A stretch of 39,838 bases of DNA from a virus. The stretch's first letter is position 1, and every line of letters begins with the position of its first letter. Made by a program: the position numbers and the translations under genes. This document shows, in pieces, positions 1-7,637 of this stretch. Location of the stretch: positions 1 to 39,838 of IMG/VR virus record IMGVR_UViG_3300009285_003680, one strand, 5' to 3'. The notes beneath the pieces were generated by a model that saw only the letters and a program-made list of their open reading frames with translations, ran no database searches and was not told the origin of the DNA.

Positions 1-4
1 CAAT

Positions 5-41
5 AAAAAACCCCGCCCGGCGATACAACAACCGGACGGGG
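5..41 (-). terminator. Rho-independent terminator
   Basis: Read on the minus strand, a 10-bp GC-rich stem (CCCCGTCCGG with CCGGGCGGGG, one mismatch) encloses an 11-nt loop and is followed at once by TTTTTTA. It lies 60 bases past the stop of the last minus-strand gene, so it probably ends the long leftward transcript. Confidence 0.9.
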
Positions 42-100
42 CGTGTGCAGTATGGAGTTTTATTTATTTTTCATTCTTTTATATCTACCCGACAATCAAC

Positions 101-343
101 TCATGTTTTCTCCTTCTTCCGCCGCTCGATCTCGGCGAGAATGGCCTCGTACACACCATGCTGTTTCTCGCCACCGAGAGATACCCGATTCAGCGCCCAC
201 TCCAATGCCTCGATAGTCCCCTCGGTGCGAGCTTGACGCAGGGCATCACCAATAATTCTATTCCAGTTTTCTTCTCGTTCGTTCCCTAGAGCAAGTTCCA
301 TTTTTCCCAAAACCCCCCAAGCGACATTATTGAAGTCACGCAT
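101..343 (-). CDS. Small accessory protein, ALEWAL paralogue family
   Basis: Unknown function, 80 aa. The start is the ATG of the recurring TTTGACCATGCGTGA junction, preceded by AAGAG. The middle carries a QARTEGTIEALEWAL block also seen, diverged, in the products at 7098-7394 (QARAEGAIETLEWAL) and 8190-8480. The C-terminus is EIERRKKEKT, close to the tails of several other cassette genes. It is helical and charged, with no membrane segment. As the last gene before the terminator at 5-41 it seems to be an outlying member of the 6-9.4 kb array. Confidence 0.75.
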   Translation of the reverse strand: MRDFNNVAWGVLGKMELALGNEREENWNRIIGDALRQARTEGTIEALEWALNRVSLGGEKQHGVYEAILAEIERRKKEKT

Positions 344-355
344 GGTCAAACTCTT

Positions 356-805
356 TTATGCCACAGGTATATGTTTCTCGTATAACTCTTTCCCTAAAGA
401 TACCAATTTCTTCATTTTTGGTTCATGCACTTTGATCCCTTTGTATTCAATCAATTGTGCTTCCAAGTTCTTTATCCGAAATTGTAATTCGTCGTTTTCT
501 TTTTGCAGACAAGCCTTTTCTTCTTTTGACCTCACCAGTTCTATATGAAGACCCTCCAACGCCATTTCGATATCATTAACGGCTCTAAAGGGTTCAAGTT
601 TCCTTACACTTCTGTCCCGCGTAGCAGTTGCAGACTGTCTACCATCCAACCGATGGCGATAAGCCAGTACAGTTGTTCCTGCAACCTGTCTATTCCAGAC
701 AACATGAAATTCAGAAGCAATCTCTTTGTCGCGTGGACGAGGTTGTTTCTTCAACTGCTCGATGATCCAACTTCTCTGCTCTTCTGTAAGCGGAAGACTA
801 GCCAT
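356..805 (-). CDS. HTH plus coiled-coil protein
   Basis: Not assigned to a family; 149 aa. Residues 1-55 resemble a helix-turn-helix segment (basic, with PRPRDKEIASEF followed by TTVLAYRHRL). Residues about 75-125 form a likely coiled coil rich in E, K, L and Q. The start has a good site, AAGGAGCAGGTAATG. It lies just downstream of the TGT-like gene, whose C-terminus has a motif met in small-terminase proteins, so a terminase-small-subunit or DNA-binding role is possible but unproven. Confidence 0.75.
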   Translation of the reverse strand: MASLPLTEEQRSWIIEQLKKQPRPRDKEIASEFHVVWNRQVAGTTVLAYRHRLDGRQSATATRDRSVRKLEPFRAVNDIEMALEGLHIELVRSKEEKACLQKENDELQFRIKNLEAQLIEYKGIKVHEPKMKKLVSLGKELYEKHIPVA

Positions 806-843
806 TACCTGCTCCTTATAACTACTCAGTTCCCACTACTCCA

Positions 844-2706
844 TCAGTCTTTTCTATCAGCGGATCTCCCAGGAATCTGTACACTCTCTCCTGACTCAAC
901 CCCTCCTTGCACATCAAGCACAGTGTCCTTCTTCCCCTCCAATCGCTTTTGCTGATCTTGTTCTTGCAATCCTTCGTCCAACACTTCTTTTTCCTCTGCT
1001 TCTTTTTCGATAATTTGGGCTTCTTTAATTTCCCCCGGTTCTTCACGGCTTTCTCCCGTTTTCCCAAAAAGTCTTTCCAGTATTCCAGGGCCTCCTCTAA
1101 CCGTCAATTCCTCTCCACCCCTGCTTCCATCCATCTGAAGTCTCGCCAATCTCTCCGTCTGCTCAAACAATCTCTCTTGCTCCAAGCTCACTTGTGGATC
1201 AATAATTCCCCCCTGCACCGCTTCAAATAAAGCGTTCTTTATCATACGTTCATGTGTGAACTGAACCAGCCCCTTCATGTACTCAATTGCATCGGCCACC
1301 GTTTCCACATTCGCTTGCTCAAACTCTTTCTGGAACGCGCATACGTGGTCTACTTTGAATTTTGGGCAGGTGTCTCTTATCGGGCAGCTATTGCACGTCA
1401 ACCCCGGCAGCAGCTTGGAATAAAGACCATGCTTTCTTGCATTCTGATTGCCGAGCGGGGCACCCTTTTTAAGTTCAATAGCTGTCTCTTTTACTTCTTC
1501 CAATGGGGAAAGTTCTTCCCTTTGTTTTGCTTCTTCCCTGCTCACCAATCCCTCTTTCTCCATGTAGTGCCGTCTGTAGAATCTCCCCACTTCCAGCGCC
1601 AGAATTTCGGGATCGCCGGATGATTCTCCAATTGTCCCTTCTGCAATGTCTCGAAGAGTCTCTTTTTCGGCCAGTTTTGGCATTTCTACTGGATCTCGGT
1701 GGCACAGTACAAGTGCATCTTTCAACGACACGCGAACCTCTTTCTCATCGTTCTCGTTTTCAATCGTAGGATCGAGAAGAATCTTCCCGGCCCACTCTTC
1801 CATTTGCACTTTTGACATGCTGTCTACAGTATCCGGTTTAGGAAGTGTATCGAATGGAACATGATAATCTTTCCGGCCCCGCATATGGTTGATGTGGTCC
1901 GTAATCTTCTTCCAGGTTTTCAAGTTCCAACGAAGAATCTCCGGTGCCTCGTCTCTCTCGATCTTCTCCCAATCCAGACCAAGACTTTCAATCTCTTTTC
2001 TGTAACGTCGTCTCTGTTGTTTATCCGTGAATCTTAGCTTTACCAACTTATTCCCGACAAAAAGATGTGTCTCGCCAAAGACCTCACACATTTTTGGTGT
2101 CGTGCTGTCAACTGAGTACCACGGATGTTTTAGCATCTTCTCCCAAACCGTAAGTCCCAATCCATGCAACCTGGTTCCATGTTGCTCTGCCACAGAAAAC
2201 AAACCATTCATATGAGGAGCTGGAATCTCTTTTGTACTTCCGCTTAGCGCCACATACCTATATTCTTTGCACATATCGATAAAATCTTCTTTGCTCATCG
2301 TGTCTTGACGATAGACATAGAGAATCAACAGACCTTTTTCTTCCAGCGGCTTGAAATACTTCTCCCTCCATCTTCTTATCGTCTTGAATCCGAAGAACAC
2401 ATCCAGATCCATCTCTACTGCCGCAAAACAATACTTTCCGTACTCTTCCAGCCATTCTACATACTTCCGCAAGTACCTTTTTGCTTCTTTCTTCGTCATG
2501 CTCTCATTTTTCTTCATCAACGTGTTTGCACCACTATCTACCAGGATTTCCACTTGGGGAGTTTTCAATTTCCTGTTCTTGACGGACTCACTTTTTTTGC
2601 CCGTTTGGAGATAATAGTAAGAGATTAGCTGGCTGTTCATGCCACATTCTAATCCAGTGGTATAAAATCTGGGCACTTCCGTCCCGGCAAAAAACAAGTG
2701 AAACAT
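844..2706 (-). CDS. dpdA: TGT/DpdA-like transglycosylase with Cys-rich C-terminal extension
   Basis: Predicted 620-aa protein. Residues 1-220 look like the TIM barrel of tRNA-guanine transglycosylases and of phage DpdA, which exchanges guanine for a 7-deazaguanine in DNA. LVDSGA (Asp57) fits the base-binding Asp, HGLG (181-184) the glycine loop, and YSVDST (Asp200) the nucleophile Asp. The second half is not TGT: residues 414-430 carry GAPLGNQNARKHG, a motif common in small-terminase-like phage proteins, then C438, C441, C447 and C456, then an acidic tail. The start ATG overlaps the RNase H stop (TGATG). The preQ pathway genes at 14.5-19.1 kb support a DNA-modification role. Sequence identity to a characterised DpdA could not be tested. 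Confidence 0.65.
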   Translation of the reverse strand: MFHLFFAGTEVPRFYTTGLECGMNSQLISYYYLQTGKKSESVKNRKLKTPQVEILVDSGANTLMKKNESMTKKEAKRYLRKYVEWLEEYGKYCFAAVEMDLDVFFGFKTIRRWREKYFKPLEEKGLLILYVYRQDTMSKEDFIDMCKEYRYVALSGSTKEIPAPHMNGLFSVAEQHGTRLHGLGLTVWEKMLKHPWYSVDSTTPKMCEVFGETHLFVGNKLVKLRFTDKQQRRRYRKEIESLGLDWEKIERDEAPEILRWNLKTWKKITDHINHMRGRKDYHVPFDTLPKPDTVDSMSKVQMEEWAGKILLDPTIENENDEKEVRVSLKDALVLCHRDPVEMPKLAEKETLRDIAEGTIGESSGDPEILALEVGRFYRRHYMEKEGLVSREEAKQREELSPLEEVKETAIELKKGAPLGNQNARKHGLYSKLLPGLTCNSCPIRDTCPKFKVDHVCAFQKEFEQANVETVADAIEYMKGLVQFTHERMIKNALFEAVQGGIIDPQVSLEQERLFEQTERLARLQMDGSRGGEELTVRGGPGILERLFGKTGESREEPGEIKEAQIIEKEAEEKEVLDEGLQEQDQQKRLEGKKDTVLDVQGGVESGESVQIPGRSADRKD

Positions 2707-3218
2707 CAGTCCCTCACCCGCACAATTTTCGCCCCGCAATACTTCATTGCCTTTAACCTACACTTGTTACTCAACTCGTCGCAATTCTCGTTCCAATGGT
2801 TTCCATCATGCCCGCGCAACCAAGTCCAGATCGCAGTATGAAACTGGGCCTTTCTTCTCAATATCACCCAGAGATCTTTGTTTGTTGTTATCTTCCACCT
2901 ACCGCTCATCCCTTCCACAACATACTTGCTGTCTGAAAAGACTTCCACAGATTGTCCTGGCCCAACCAACTGTGTAAGCTTGTTCATCCCAATAATTGCT
3001 CCCCACAATTCAGCCCGGTTGTTGGTACATTGGAAAAGAGATTTTACTGCTTCCCCGATTTTCTCCCAACCTTTTCCACTCTTCCCGGAATGCTTCTTCA
3101 AAATGATTGCAGATGCGCCGCCAAAACCATTTGGATTTGGGTAGCAAGATCCGTCCGTGAAGACCCTGTAGTTAAAATCAAGGTCCATCAGACCAACTGT
3201 GCTTTTCTCAACCGCCAT
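2706..3218 (-). CDS. rnhA: Ribonuclease HI
   Basis: RNase H type 1, which cleaves the RNA strand of RNA-DNA hybrids, probably to remove primers or R-loops. The 170-aa product has all four acidic motifs: VFTDGS near the N-terminus, NNRAEL, VFSDSKYV, and the C-terminal HWNENCDELS with a preceding RGHDGNH loop. Length is close to that of cellular enzymes (about 155 aa). The chosen ATG has GGAGAGGCGAG before it; another ATG at 3188 overlaps the previous stop but has no ribosome-binding site. The polymerase encoded here lacks a 5'-3' exonuclease domain, so this enzyme may take over primer removal. Confidence 0.92.
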   Translation of the reverse strand: MAVEKSTVGLMDLDFNYRVFTDGSCYPNPNGFGGASAIILKKHSGKSGKGWEKIGEAVKSLFQCTNNRAELWGAIIGMNKLTQLVGPGQSVEVFSDSKYVVEGMSGRWKITTNKDLWVILRRKAQFHTAIWTWLRGHDGNHWNENCDELSNKCRLKAMKYCGAKIVRVRD

Positions 3219-3367
3219 CTCGCCTCTCCATAGCTTGCTTTCGCTCTTCTCTTTACTTCTGTTTTTTCGTGGCCAAAAACCAATCCCCAGCGCCATTTCT
3301 TACCCCATTTCACTTGTGATATCCACAAAACTTTCTTCCTCACCTTCGGGTATCTTCTAAAAGGCAT
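3188..3367 (-). CDS. Small basic protein, hypothetical
   Basis: About 59 very basic residues with many Lys, Arg and Trp; no family recognised. The frame could extend upstream to a TTG at 3427, in which case the first residues would be encoded by the 40-nt direct repeat at 3369-3408. No convincing ribosome-binding site is seen for either start. It overlaps the RNase H start by 31 bases. It may be the 3' remnant of a gene disrupted when the methyltransferase cassette arrived. Confidence 0.4.
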   Translation of the reverse strand: MPFRRYPKVRKKVLWISQVKWGKKWRWGLVFGHEKTEVKRRAKASYGEARWRLRKAQLV

Positions 3368-3368
3368 A

Positions 3369-3408
3369 TCAGAATACAAATACCCTTTTCTCACACCACC
3401 TCTCCCAC
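3369..3408. repeat. Direct repeat, copy A, flanking the methyltransferase
   Basis: Forty bases beginning TCAGAATACAAATACCC, matching copy B at 4453-4492 at 38 of 40 positions and in the same orientation. The pair brackets the methyltransferase gene almost exactly. Confidence 0.9.
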
Positions 3409-3433
3409 TTAAAAACAGCGTTTTCAAAAATTT

Positions 3434-4420
3434 CTATCTCACTGTTTTCTTCTTCTTTTTCTTGAGCGGCAGTTGCTGATTCTCCAAATTAAAATTAATT
3501 TCTGCAAGCACCGAATCAATGCTGGTATCTCTAATCAATTTGTATTTCGGCAAAAACATATTCGATTCAATCTGCTCAATATGTTTGTCCAAATAGGCAT
3601 ACAACTTTTTGTCTGAATCCACTAAGAGTGAATGCCGTCGTTCTTCTATGCAAACACGCCCTGTTGTTCCAGACCCCGCAAAGAAATCTAGAACTATCGA
3701 ACCTTCAAAAGATAGTCCTCTCACAAAGCGTCTGATAAGTTCAGCGGGCTTTTGCGTAGTATGTCCAACCCTTTCAATGGAATTGCCATTCAATCTTCCC
3801 AGTTCCCAAACATTCGTTGGGTTCTTCCCCTTCTCAATACTTTCAGGATTAAGACGCTTATCTCGTTTATATATCTCTTTTGTCGCTTCATCAAAAGGGA
3901 TTCTAACCGCATCTAAATCAAAGTAGTATTTCTTTGTTTTAGACAGCCACACGGCCTCCTCATGTCTATTCGCAAAAAATCGGTGCGCACTCATTCCATT
4001 TTTGTAGTACCAAATAACCAAATTGACGAATCGCAAAGCTGTTTGATGGCGAGTATAATGAAGGATTTCGAGGAGATCACCTTTCTTCAAATCCTGATAC
4101 TGAAATCCCCCAAAAATTACACAGTTTCCTGAGTCAGACAGTGTACGATAAATATGATTCAACCAGTTCTTAGCCCATTCAAGATAGTCTTGAAAAGTAT
4201 CCCACTTCTCTAAATCAAGATTGTATGGCGGGTCAATGAGAATTAATTGAACCGATGAATCAGGTAATGTTTTCAAGAACTCAACCGCATCTTGAATAAA
4301 GAGTCCGTGAATTGTGTGTGATGTTGTGACTCCATCAATTCTTGAACTATGCAACTGACCATTTTTTTTCATGCGGTTCATTGCAATATGTCCACTATTA
4401 AAATGTGACTTATTTGCCAT
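3434..4420 (-). CDS. Site-specific DNA methyltransferase, amino (N6A/N4C) type
   Basis: Class I methyltransferase, 328 aa, acting on the exocyclic amino group of adenine or cytosine. Motif order is that of the beta class: catalytic DPPYNL near residue 85 comes before the SAM-binding DFFAGSGTT near residue 250, with the usual HTTQKPAELI just ahead of it. The C-terminus is a run of lysines. The start at 4420 has AAGGA at good spacing; the ATG at 4429 has none. No restriction enzyme is adjacent, so it probably protects phage DNA as an orphan enzyme. It appears AT-richer than its neighbours and is bracketed by 40-nt direct repeats, both signs of acquisition. Confidence 0.92.
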   Translation of the reverse strand: MANKSHFNSGHIAMNRMKKNGQLHSSRIDGVTTSHTIHGLFIQDAVEFLKTLPDSSVQLILIDPPYNLDLEKWDTFQDYLEWAKNWLNHIYRTLSDSGNCVIFGGFQYQDLKKGDLLEILHYTRHQTALRFVNLVIWYYKNGMSAHRFFANRHEEAVWLSKTKKYYFDLDAVRIPFDEATKEIYKRDKRLNPESIEKGKNPTNVWELGRLNGNSIERVGHTTQKPAELIRRFVRGLSFEGSIVLDFFAGSGTTGRVCIEERRHSLLVDSDKKLYAYLDKHIEQIESNMFLPKYKLIRDTSIDSVLAEINFNLENQQLPLKKKKKKTVR

Positions 4421-4452
4421 GTAGCTCATTCCTTATTGTACTTCTGTGACTG

Positions 4453-4492
4453 TCAGAGTACAAATACCCTTTTCTCACACCAACTCTCCCAC
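4453..4492. repeat. Direct repeat, copy B, flanking the methyltransferase
   Basis: Second copy of the 40-nt repeat (38/40 identical to 3369-3408). On the minus strand it covers the last codons and stop of the gene ending at 4475 and the spacer before the methyltransferase ribosome-binding site. Confidence 0.9.
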
Positions 4493-4681
4493 CGGCAATG
4501 TTCTAATATGAGTAACTTGTACACTCATTATATTGCCAATTTCTGGGTACCAGAGTCTTGCATTACTTTCGTACTCTTCCCGTACCAATTCACAAATTAC
4601 TGGTATGACTTTCTTTCCCTCTTCTGGAAGCAAGACAAATTCAGATGGCATTGCTTGTGTAATAGTCCCACGCAACACCAC
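4475..4681 (-). CDS. Hypothetical protein
   Basis: About 68 aa, no family recognised, mixed beta/alpha composition. The likely start is one of two adjacent GTG codons (4681 or 4678) after TTGAGG, just past the stop of the upstream membrane-protein gene. The last seven codons fall in direct repeat copy B, so the natural C-terminus may have changed when the repeat formed. Confidence 0.6.
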   Translation of the reverse strand: MVLRGTITQAMPSEFVLLPEEGKKVIPVICELVREEYESNARLWYPEIGNIMSVQVTHIRTLPVGELV

Positions 4682-4688
4682 TAAAACC

Positions 4689-5000
4689 TCAATTATTTTT
4701 TTCCGGCTTTCGAGTTTCACTGTTGGATAGCTTCTGTAAGATACTGATAATAAACACTCCAACATGTGCAAGAGCAATAAGAAGTGTGATAAAAACCGCC
4801 GACACTATAGCAGTTACAGGAATACTCCATAAAGGAAACATGACCCAAACCCAAGAAATGTTCCATCCTTCATGTTCTCTTAGCATGAAAAGAACGAGAC
4901 TAATAAACACAAGAGCAACAGGACCACTCGTAGAACTCTTCTTAGTATTCAAAATGATAGGCACAACACCCTCCCTAGCTTGCCAATCAAGACCGTACAT
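4689..5000 (-). CDS. Small membrane protein
   Basis: Predicted 103-aa integral membrane protein of unknown function. Two to three hydrophobic stretches are visible (around residues 24-40, 48-66 and 68-90), followed by a charged tail ending in Lys/Glu/Asn. The start has GAGGTG upstream and follows the previous stop directly (TAATATG). Confidence 0.7.
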   Translation of the reverse strand: MYGLDWQAREGVVPIILNTKKSSTSGPVALVFISLVLFMLREHEGWNISWVWVMFPLWSIPVTAIVSAVFITLLIALAHVGVFIISILQKLSNSETRKPEKNN

Positions 5001-5001
5001 A

Positions 5002-5352
5002 TTACACCTCAAACTTAATTGTCACATTCGGCTCTGTGTTCAGTTGTGAGGAACTTTTCATTTGTTCTATGCAGGAATTTATAGCATCATTAAAACCCTC
5101 TTCGTCACATTCCAAGAATACAGGTACCACTTTCTTCACCCATTCCGGCGTGTCTATTCCGTATTTGTTCACCACCACCAATGGCTTTCCCAATCCGGCG
5201 CAAATTACCAATGTGAAAAATGTTTGTGGATACCTGTCCAAATCCCAAACATCCAATGTCTCCGGACAGATCACAGCCACACAAGAACGAAGCATCTCAT
5301 CAAAACTCTGGTGAGTCTTCACCAACACCATTGCAAAATCTCGACATCTCAC
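5002..5352 (-). CDS. Hypothetical protein
   Basis: A 116-aa protein starting at a GTG that overlaps the upstream stop (GTGA), with GAGG before it. A central Rossmann-like pattern (a hydrophobic strand, then AGLGKPLVVVNKYG) recalls nucleoside 2-deoxyribosyltransferase or SIR2/TIR-type sugar-binding folds, but key residues could not be identified, so no function is assigned. Confidence 0.7.
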   Translation of the reverse strand: MRCRDFAMVLVKTHQSFDEMLRSCVAVICPETLDVWDLDRYPQTFFTLVICAGLGKPLVVVNKYGIDTPEWVKKVVPVFLECDEEGFNDAINSCIEQMKSSSQLNTEPNVTIKFEV

Positions 5353-5540
5353 TTTTCCACCTCAGCAAAATAATAAAACCATTTATCCCCCACTCTCGTC
5401 GTCCCCATCACATATTTATCTGTCCGCTTATTGAACTCGTCGCATAGATGGTCCACGTTGTATTTACGGAGATTCCACTTCCGACAATCGAGAGGAATTT
5501 CCATAATCACTCTCTTCCCAGCCAAGCTATTTCTCCTCAT
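5349..5540 (-). CDS. Hypothetical protein
   Basis: A 63-aa basic protein of unknown function. The ATG at 5540 overlaps the upstream stop (ATGA) and has GAAGAGG before it. The downstream gene overlaps by GTGA, so the unit is translationally coupled on both sides. Confidence 0.65.
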   Translation of the reverse strand: MRRNSLAGKRVIMEIPLDCRKWNLRKYNVDHLCDEFNKRTDKYVMGTTRVGDKWFYYFAEVEK

Positions 5541-6031
5541 TTTTGCCTCTTCATCCACGACTTCAACAATTGCACCGCCGTCAAGCTTGCTATTTTCGGA
5601 AACCTCTCAATCAATTCTTCCACCGGCGGCATAAATGTAGGCACTGTCTTTCCACTTTCCGCCATCACAGGAGCCGCCCTACGAAGAAATCGCGGAAGAA
5701 AAACGACCACCCTGGTTCTCTCTGGATCTTCTTTCGATCTAGGGTATTCATGGAGAACACAGAAATCAAATTCCCCATTTCCAATTCTTTTCGCACCAAA
5801 AGGACTGAGATAGAAGTAAGACCACTTCTCTTTGTCAACCCATTCCGACAATCCAACCCAATCCTCCTCAGAGATCAGAAACCCTCCCACTTGTGGCTGC
5901 CGACTGCCCATTATTTCCCCAGCAATTCCCCAAACACTCTCTTGAGACGCCTTCTGGCCCTCCCACTCGGTCCAATCTCGTCTTGTGATGCCCATTCTAT
6001 CAACTCCTTCAACCCACTTCCAGATTCCCAT
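5537..6031 (-). CDS. Hypothetical protein
   Basis: A 164-aa soluble protein of unknown function, rich in Trp in its N-terminal third (WKWVEG, DWTEWEG). A central beta-rich region is followed by an arginine-rich helix and a C-terminal helix. It starts shortly after a vestigial copy of the junction cassette at 6056-6076 and has only a weak ribosome-binding site, so its translation may be coupled to that cassette. Confidence 0.75.
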   Translation of the reverse strand: MGIWKWVEGVDRMGITRRDWTEWEGQKASQESVWGIAGEIMGSRQPQVGGFLISEEDWVGLSEWVDKEKWSYFYLSPFGAKRIGNGEFDFCVLHEYPRSKEDPERTRVVVFLPRFLRRAAPVMAESGKTVPTFMPPVEELIERFPKIASLTAVQLLKSWMKRQK

Positions 6032-6055
6032 AGATGGAGAATTCTTCCAGCTACG

Positions 6056-6076
6056 TCAACATAATGAATCACGCAT
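6056..6076 (-). pseudogene. Vestigial six-codon ORF after the junction cassette
   Basis: The cassette (AAGGAGCCTGACC then ATGCGTGATTCA) is intact, but the reading frame stops after six codons (MRDSLC). The first four codons match those of the gene starting at 6725. This looks like the remnant of a lost cassette gene whose start signal survived. Confidence 0.55.
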
Positions 6077-6725
6077 GGTCAGGCTCCTTCTCAACGATTA
6101 AGTTCTTTGGCCATTCTGGGTAATGTTCTCTCACAATATCAGCGCATTTTTGAAAAGCACTTTTATATGAAGAGGAGGAAAAAACGGTGAAATCGGCAAA
6201 GATGGCATTGACGGCGGTATAGGAAGCAGAACAGGCGATGGAATAGGCATCGACTACGTGGGCGGCATGGGCGGCATGGGCGGCAGCGAAGGAAACGTAA
6301 GCGAGACAGGAATTGTGATAATTGGCACAGTAGGCAACATGAGCAGCAGCGTAAGCGGCATGGGCTACTTGTTCCAGCGTAACTCCTTGCCCCCTCCGTG
6401 CCCATCTCTCAGCAATATCAACCGCTTGCGATGCTTCCCCTGCCGGTACGCACTTGAGAACAGGCCGTACACAAGCGCACACACAGAGGACGAGCTTCCG
6501 TCGAGACTCGCTTTCCGGCTCTCCGGCCAGCCACCCCAAAAGACACAACATCCAGTCTCCTTGATTGCACATTTGCCATGCAGTCTCCCGATCCGGCTGG
6601 GTTTTCAGCCAAGCCCGTGCCCAAAAGGAGAGCGTCGGATTGACAATACAATCACTCCAGTGATCCGTCATAGGTTTACAATTTGTCATCACCAAGATTT
6701 CATCTTTCGTTTTTGAATCACGCAT
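6069..6725 (-). CDS. Ala/His-repeat protein, putative immunity-type family
   Basis: A 218-aa protein. The N-terminal half has a Trp/Cys pattern (ETAWQMCNQGDWMLCLLGWL) and the second half an alpha-helical run of repeated Ala, Ala-His and Tyr-Ala units before a helix ending HYPEWPK. This layout recalls Ala-rich putative immunity proteins often found near toxins; I infer that only from pattern. Start and stop both lie in junction cassettes: the start is ATGCGTGATTC, and the last six codons (KEPDHA) are the next cassette read as protein. Confidence 0.75.
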   Translation of the reverse strand: MRDSKTKDEILVMTNCKPMTDHWSDCIVNPTLSFWARAWLKTQPDRETAWQMCNQGDWMLCLLGWLAGEPESESRRKLVLCVCACVRPVLKCVPAGEASQAVDIAERWARRGQGVTLEQVAHAAYAAAHVAYCANYHNSCLAYVSFAAAHAAHAAHVVDAYSIACSASYTAVNAIFADFTVFSSSSYKSAFQKCADIVREHYPEWPKNLIVEKEPDHA

Positions 6726-7101
6726 GGTCAGGCTCCTTCTTCCGTTCAACTTCCCTGATCCTTTTTCTGTACGCTACCTCCCCAACCTGCACATTGCAAA
6801 TAGCCCATTTCAAGTTTTTTTCCCTACAACACAAGTAACTGTCGATGCAGTCGGTGCAGTAGGTGCAGCCGATACAGCTTGTACAGTCAGTACAGCGGAA
6901 ACAACTGTCACAGTCGGTGCAGCCAGTGCAACCGGTACAGTCAGTGCACTCTATGCAATCGGTGCAGTCAGTACAGCGGAGACAGCTTGTGCAGTAGGTG
7001 CCGCCTATACACAATATATCCTCCGTTTGGTGCCGTATCTCCGCAAACTCGGCGATAAGTTGCTTCTTTGTCATCGTCAGGACTTCATCTTTCGTTTTCA
7101 C
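6718..7101 (-). CDS. Cys-x-x triplet-repeat protein
   Basis: A 127-aa protein whose residues 37-87 are 17 uninterrupted C-x-x triplets (CTDCTDCIECTDCTG and so on), followed by CC. Such spacing would give a regular coil with one Cys per turn, suited to metal binding or disulfide stacking. The function is unknown. It starts at a GTG overlapping the upstream stop (GTGA, with GGGAGG before it) and ends with the cassette-encoded KEPDHA. The N-terminal KTKDE is shared with the neighbour starting at 6725, which suggests a duplicated 5' end. Confidence 0.8.
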   Translation of the reverse strand: MKTKDEVLTMTKKQLIAEFAEIRHQTEDILCIGGTYCTSCLRCTDCTDCIECTDCTGCTGCTDCDSCFRCTDCTSCIGCTYCTDCIDSYLCCREKNLKWAICNVQVGEVAYRKRIREVERKKEPDHA

Positions 7102-7394
7102 TCCCCACCTCCCTTTCTACGTTCGATCTCGACGTGAAGCCAACGAAGTGTGGCCGATTCTAAATTTCCCCAGAAACAATCCGCAGAGTGTCCGTAACTG
7201 GTGCAATCTTTGTAACAGGGTTGGGCTTCGGGATCGTATTTTTTTGCCAACTCCTTCAGCGCCCATTCCAGCGTCTCGATTGCTCCCTCGGCGCGGGCTT
7301 GGTGAATTGCTTTGAGGAGGATGTTTTCAGACAATTCGCTACCTACCGCAAGCCGATTAATCAGATCATCAACTATTAATTTTATATCACGCAT
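7098..7394 (-). CDS. Small accessory protein, ALEWAL paralogue family
   Basis: A 98-aa protein starting at the junction ATG (MRDIK). It contains QARAEGAIETLEWAL, a near match to the gene at 101-343, then a short Cys/His segment (PCYKDCTSYGHSADC) and the tail HVEIERRKGGGE. Function unknown. The tail codons also serve as the ribosome-binding site (GGGAGG) of the next gene. Confidence 0.75.
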   Translation of the reverse strand: MRDIKLIVDDLINRLAVGSELSENILLKAIHQARAEGAIETLEWALKELAKKYDPEAQPCYKDCTSYGHSADCFWGNLESATLRWLHVEIERRKGGGE

Positions 7395-7635
7395 GATCAG
7401 GCTCCTTCGGGAATCCCTCTCCAATCCCTAACTTGGCATCGCAGTAGGCGGCCCAGAGATCGGAATGAACACCATCTCCATCTGAAGCCCACGCCTCAAT
7501 TCCTCGAACAAGACGTGTCAGCAATCTTGTGGCATCACGTTCAATATCATAATGCGGGCATCGCGTGTGATGGCAAACCCACGCAGGTCGGCTATCGGCC
7601 CAGTTCTGACAACAACATTCTTGTATCTCACGCAT
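7387..7635 (-). CDS. Small Cys/His-containing cassette protein
   Basis: An 82-aa protein starting MREIQECCC at the cassette ATG. N-terminal Cys and His residues (CCC, then CHHTRCPH) could bind zinc; the rest is helical. It ends in cassette-encoded KEPDHA, and its stop overlaps the next ATG by 8 bases. Function unknown. Confidence 0.75.
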   Translation of the reverse strand: MREIQECCCQNWADSRPAWVCHHTRCPHYDIERDATRLLTRLVRGIEAWASDGDGVHSDLWAAYCDAKLGIGEGFPKEPDHA

Positions 7636-7637
7636 GG

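Noticed and set aside
822-1067. Lys-rich 81-codon minus frame inside the 3' end of the TGT-like gene
   Set aside because: Overlaps entirely with a long well-supported frame and looks like its frame-shifted shadow.
4435-4463. Possible promoter TTGTAC-17-TACAAT before the methyltransferase
   Set aside because: The predicted start would fall on or within 10 nt of the start codon and would exclude the ribosome-binding site.
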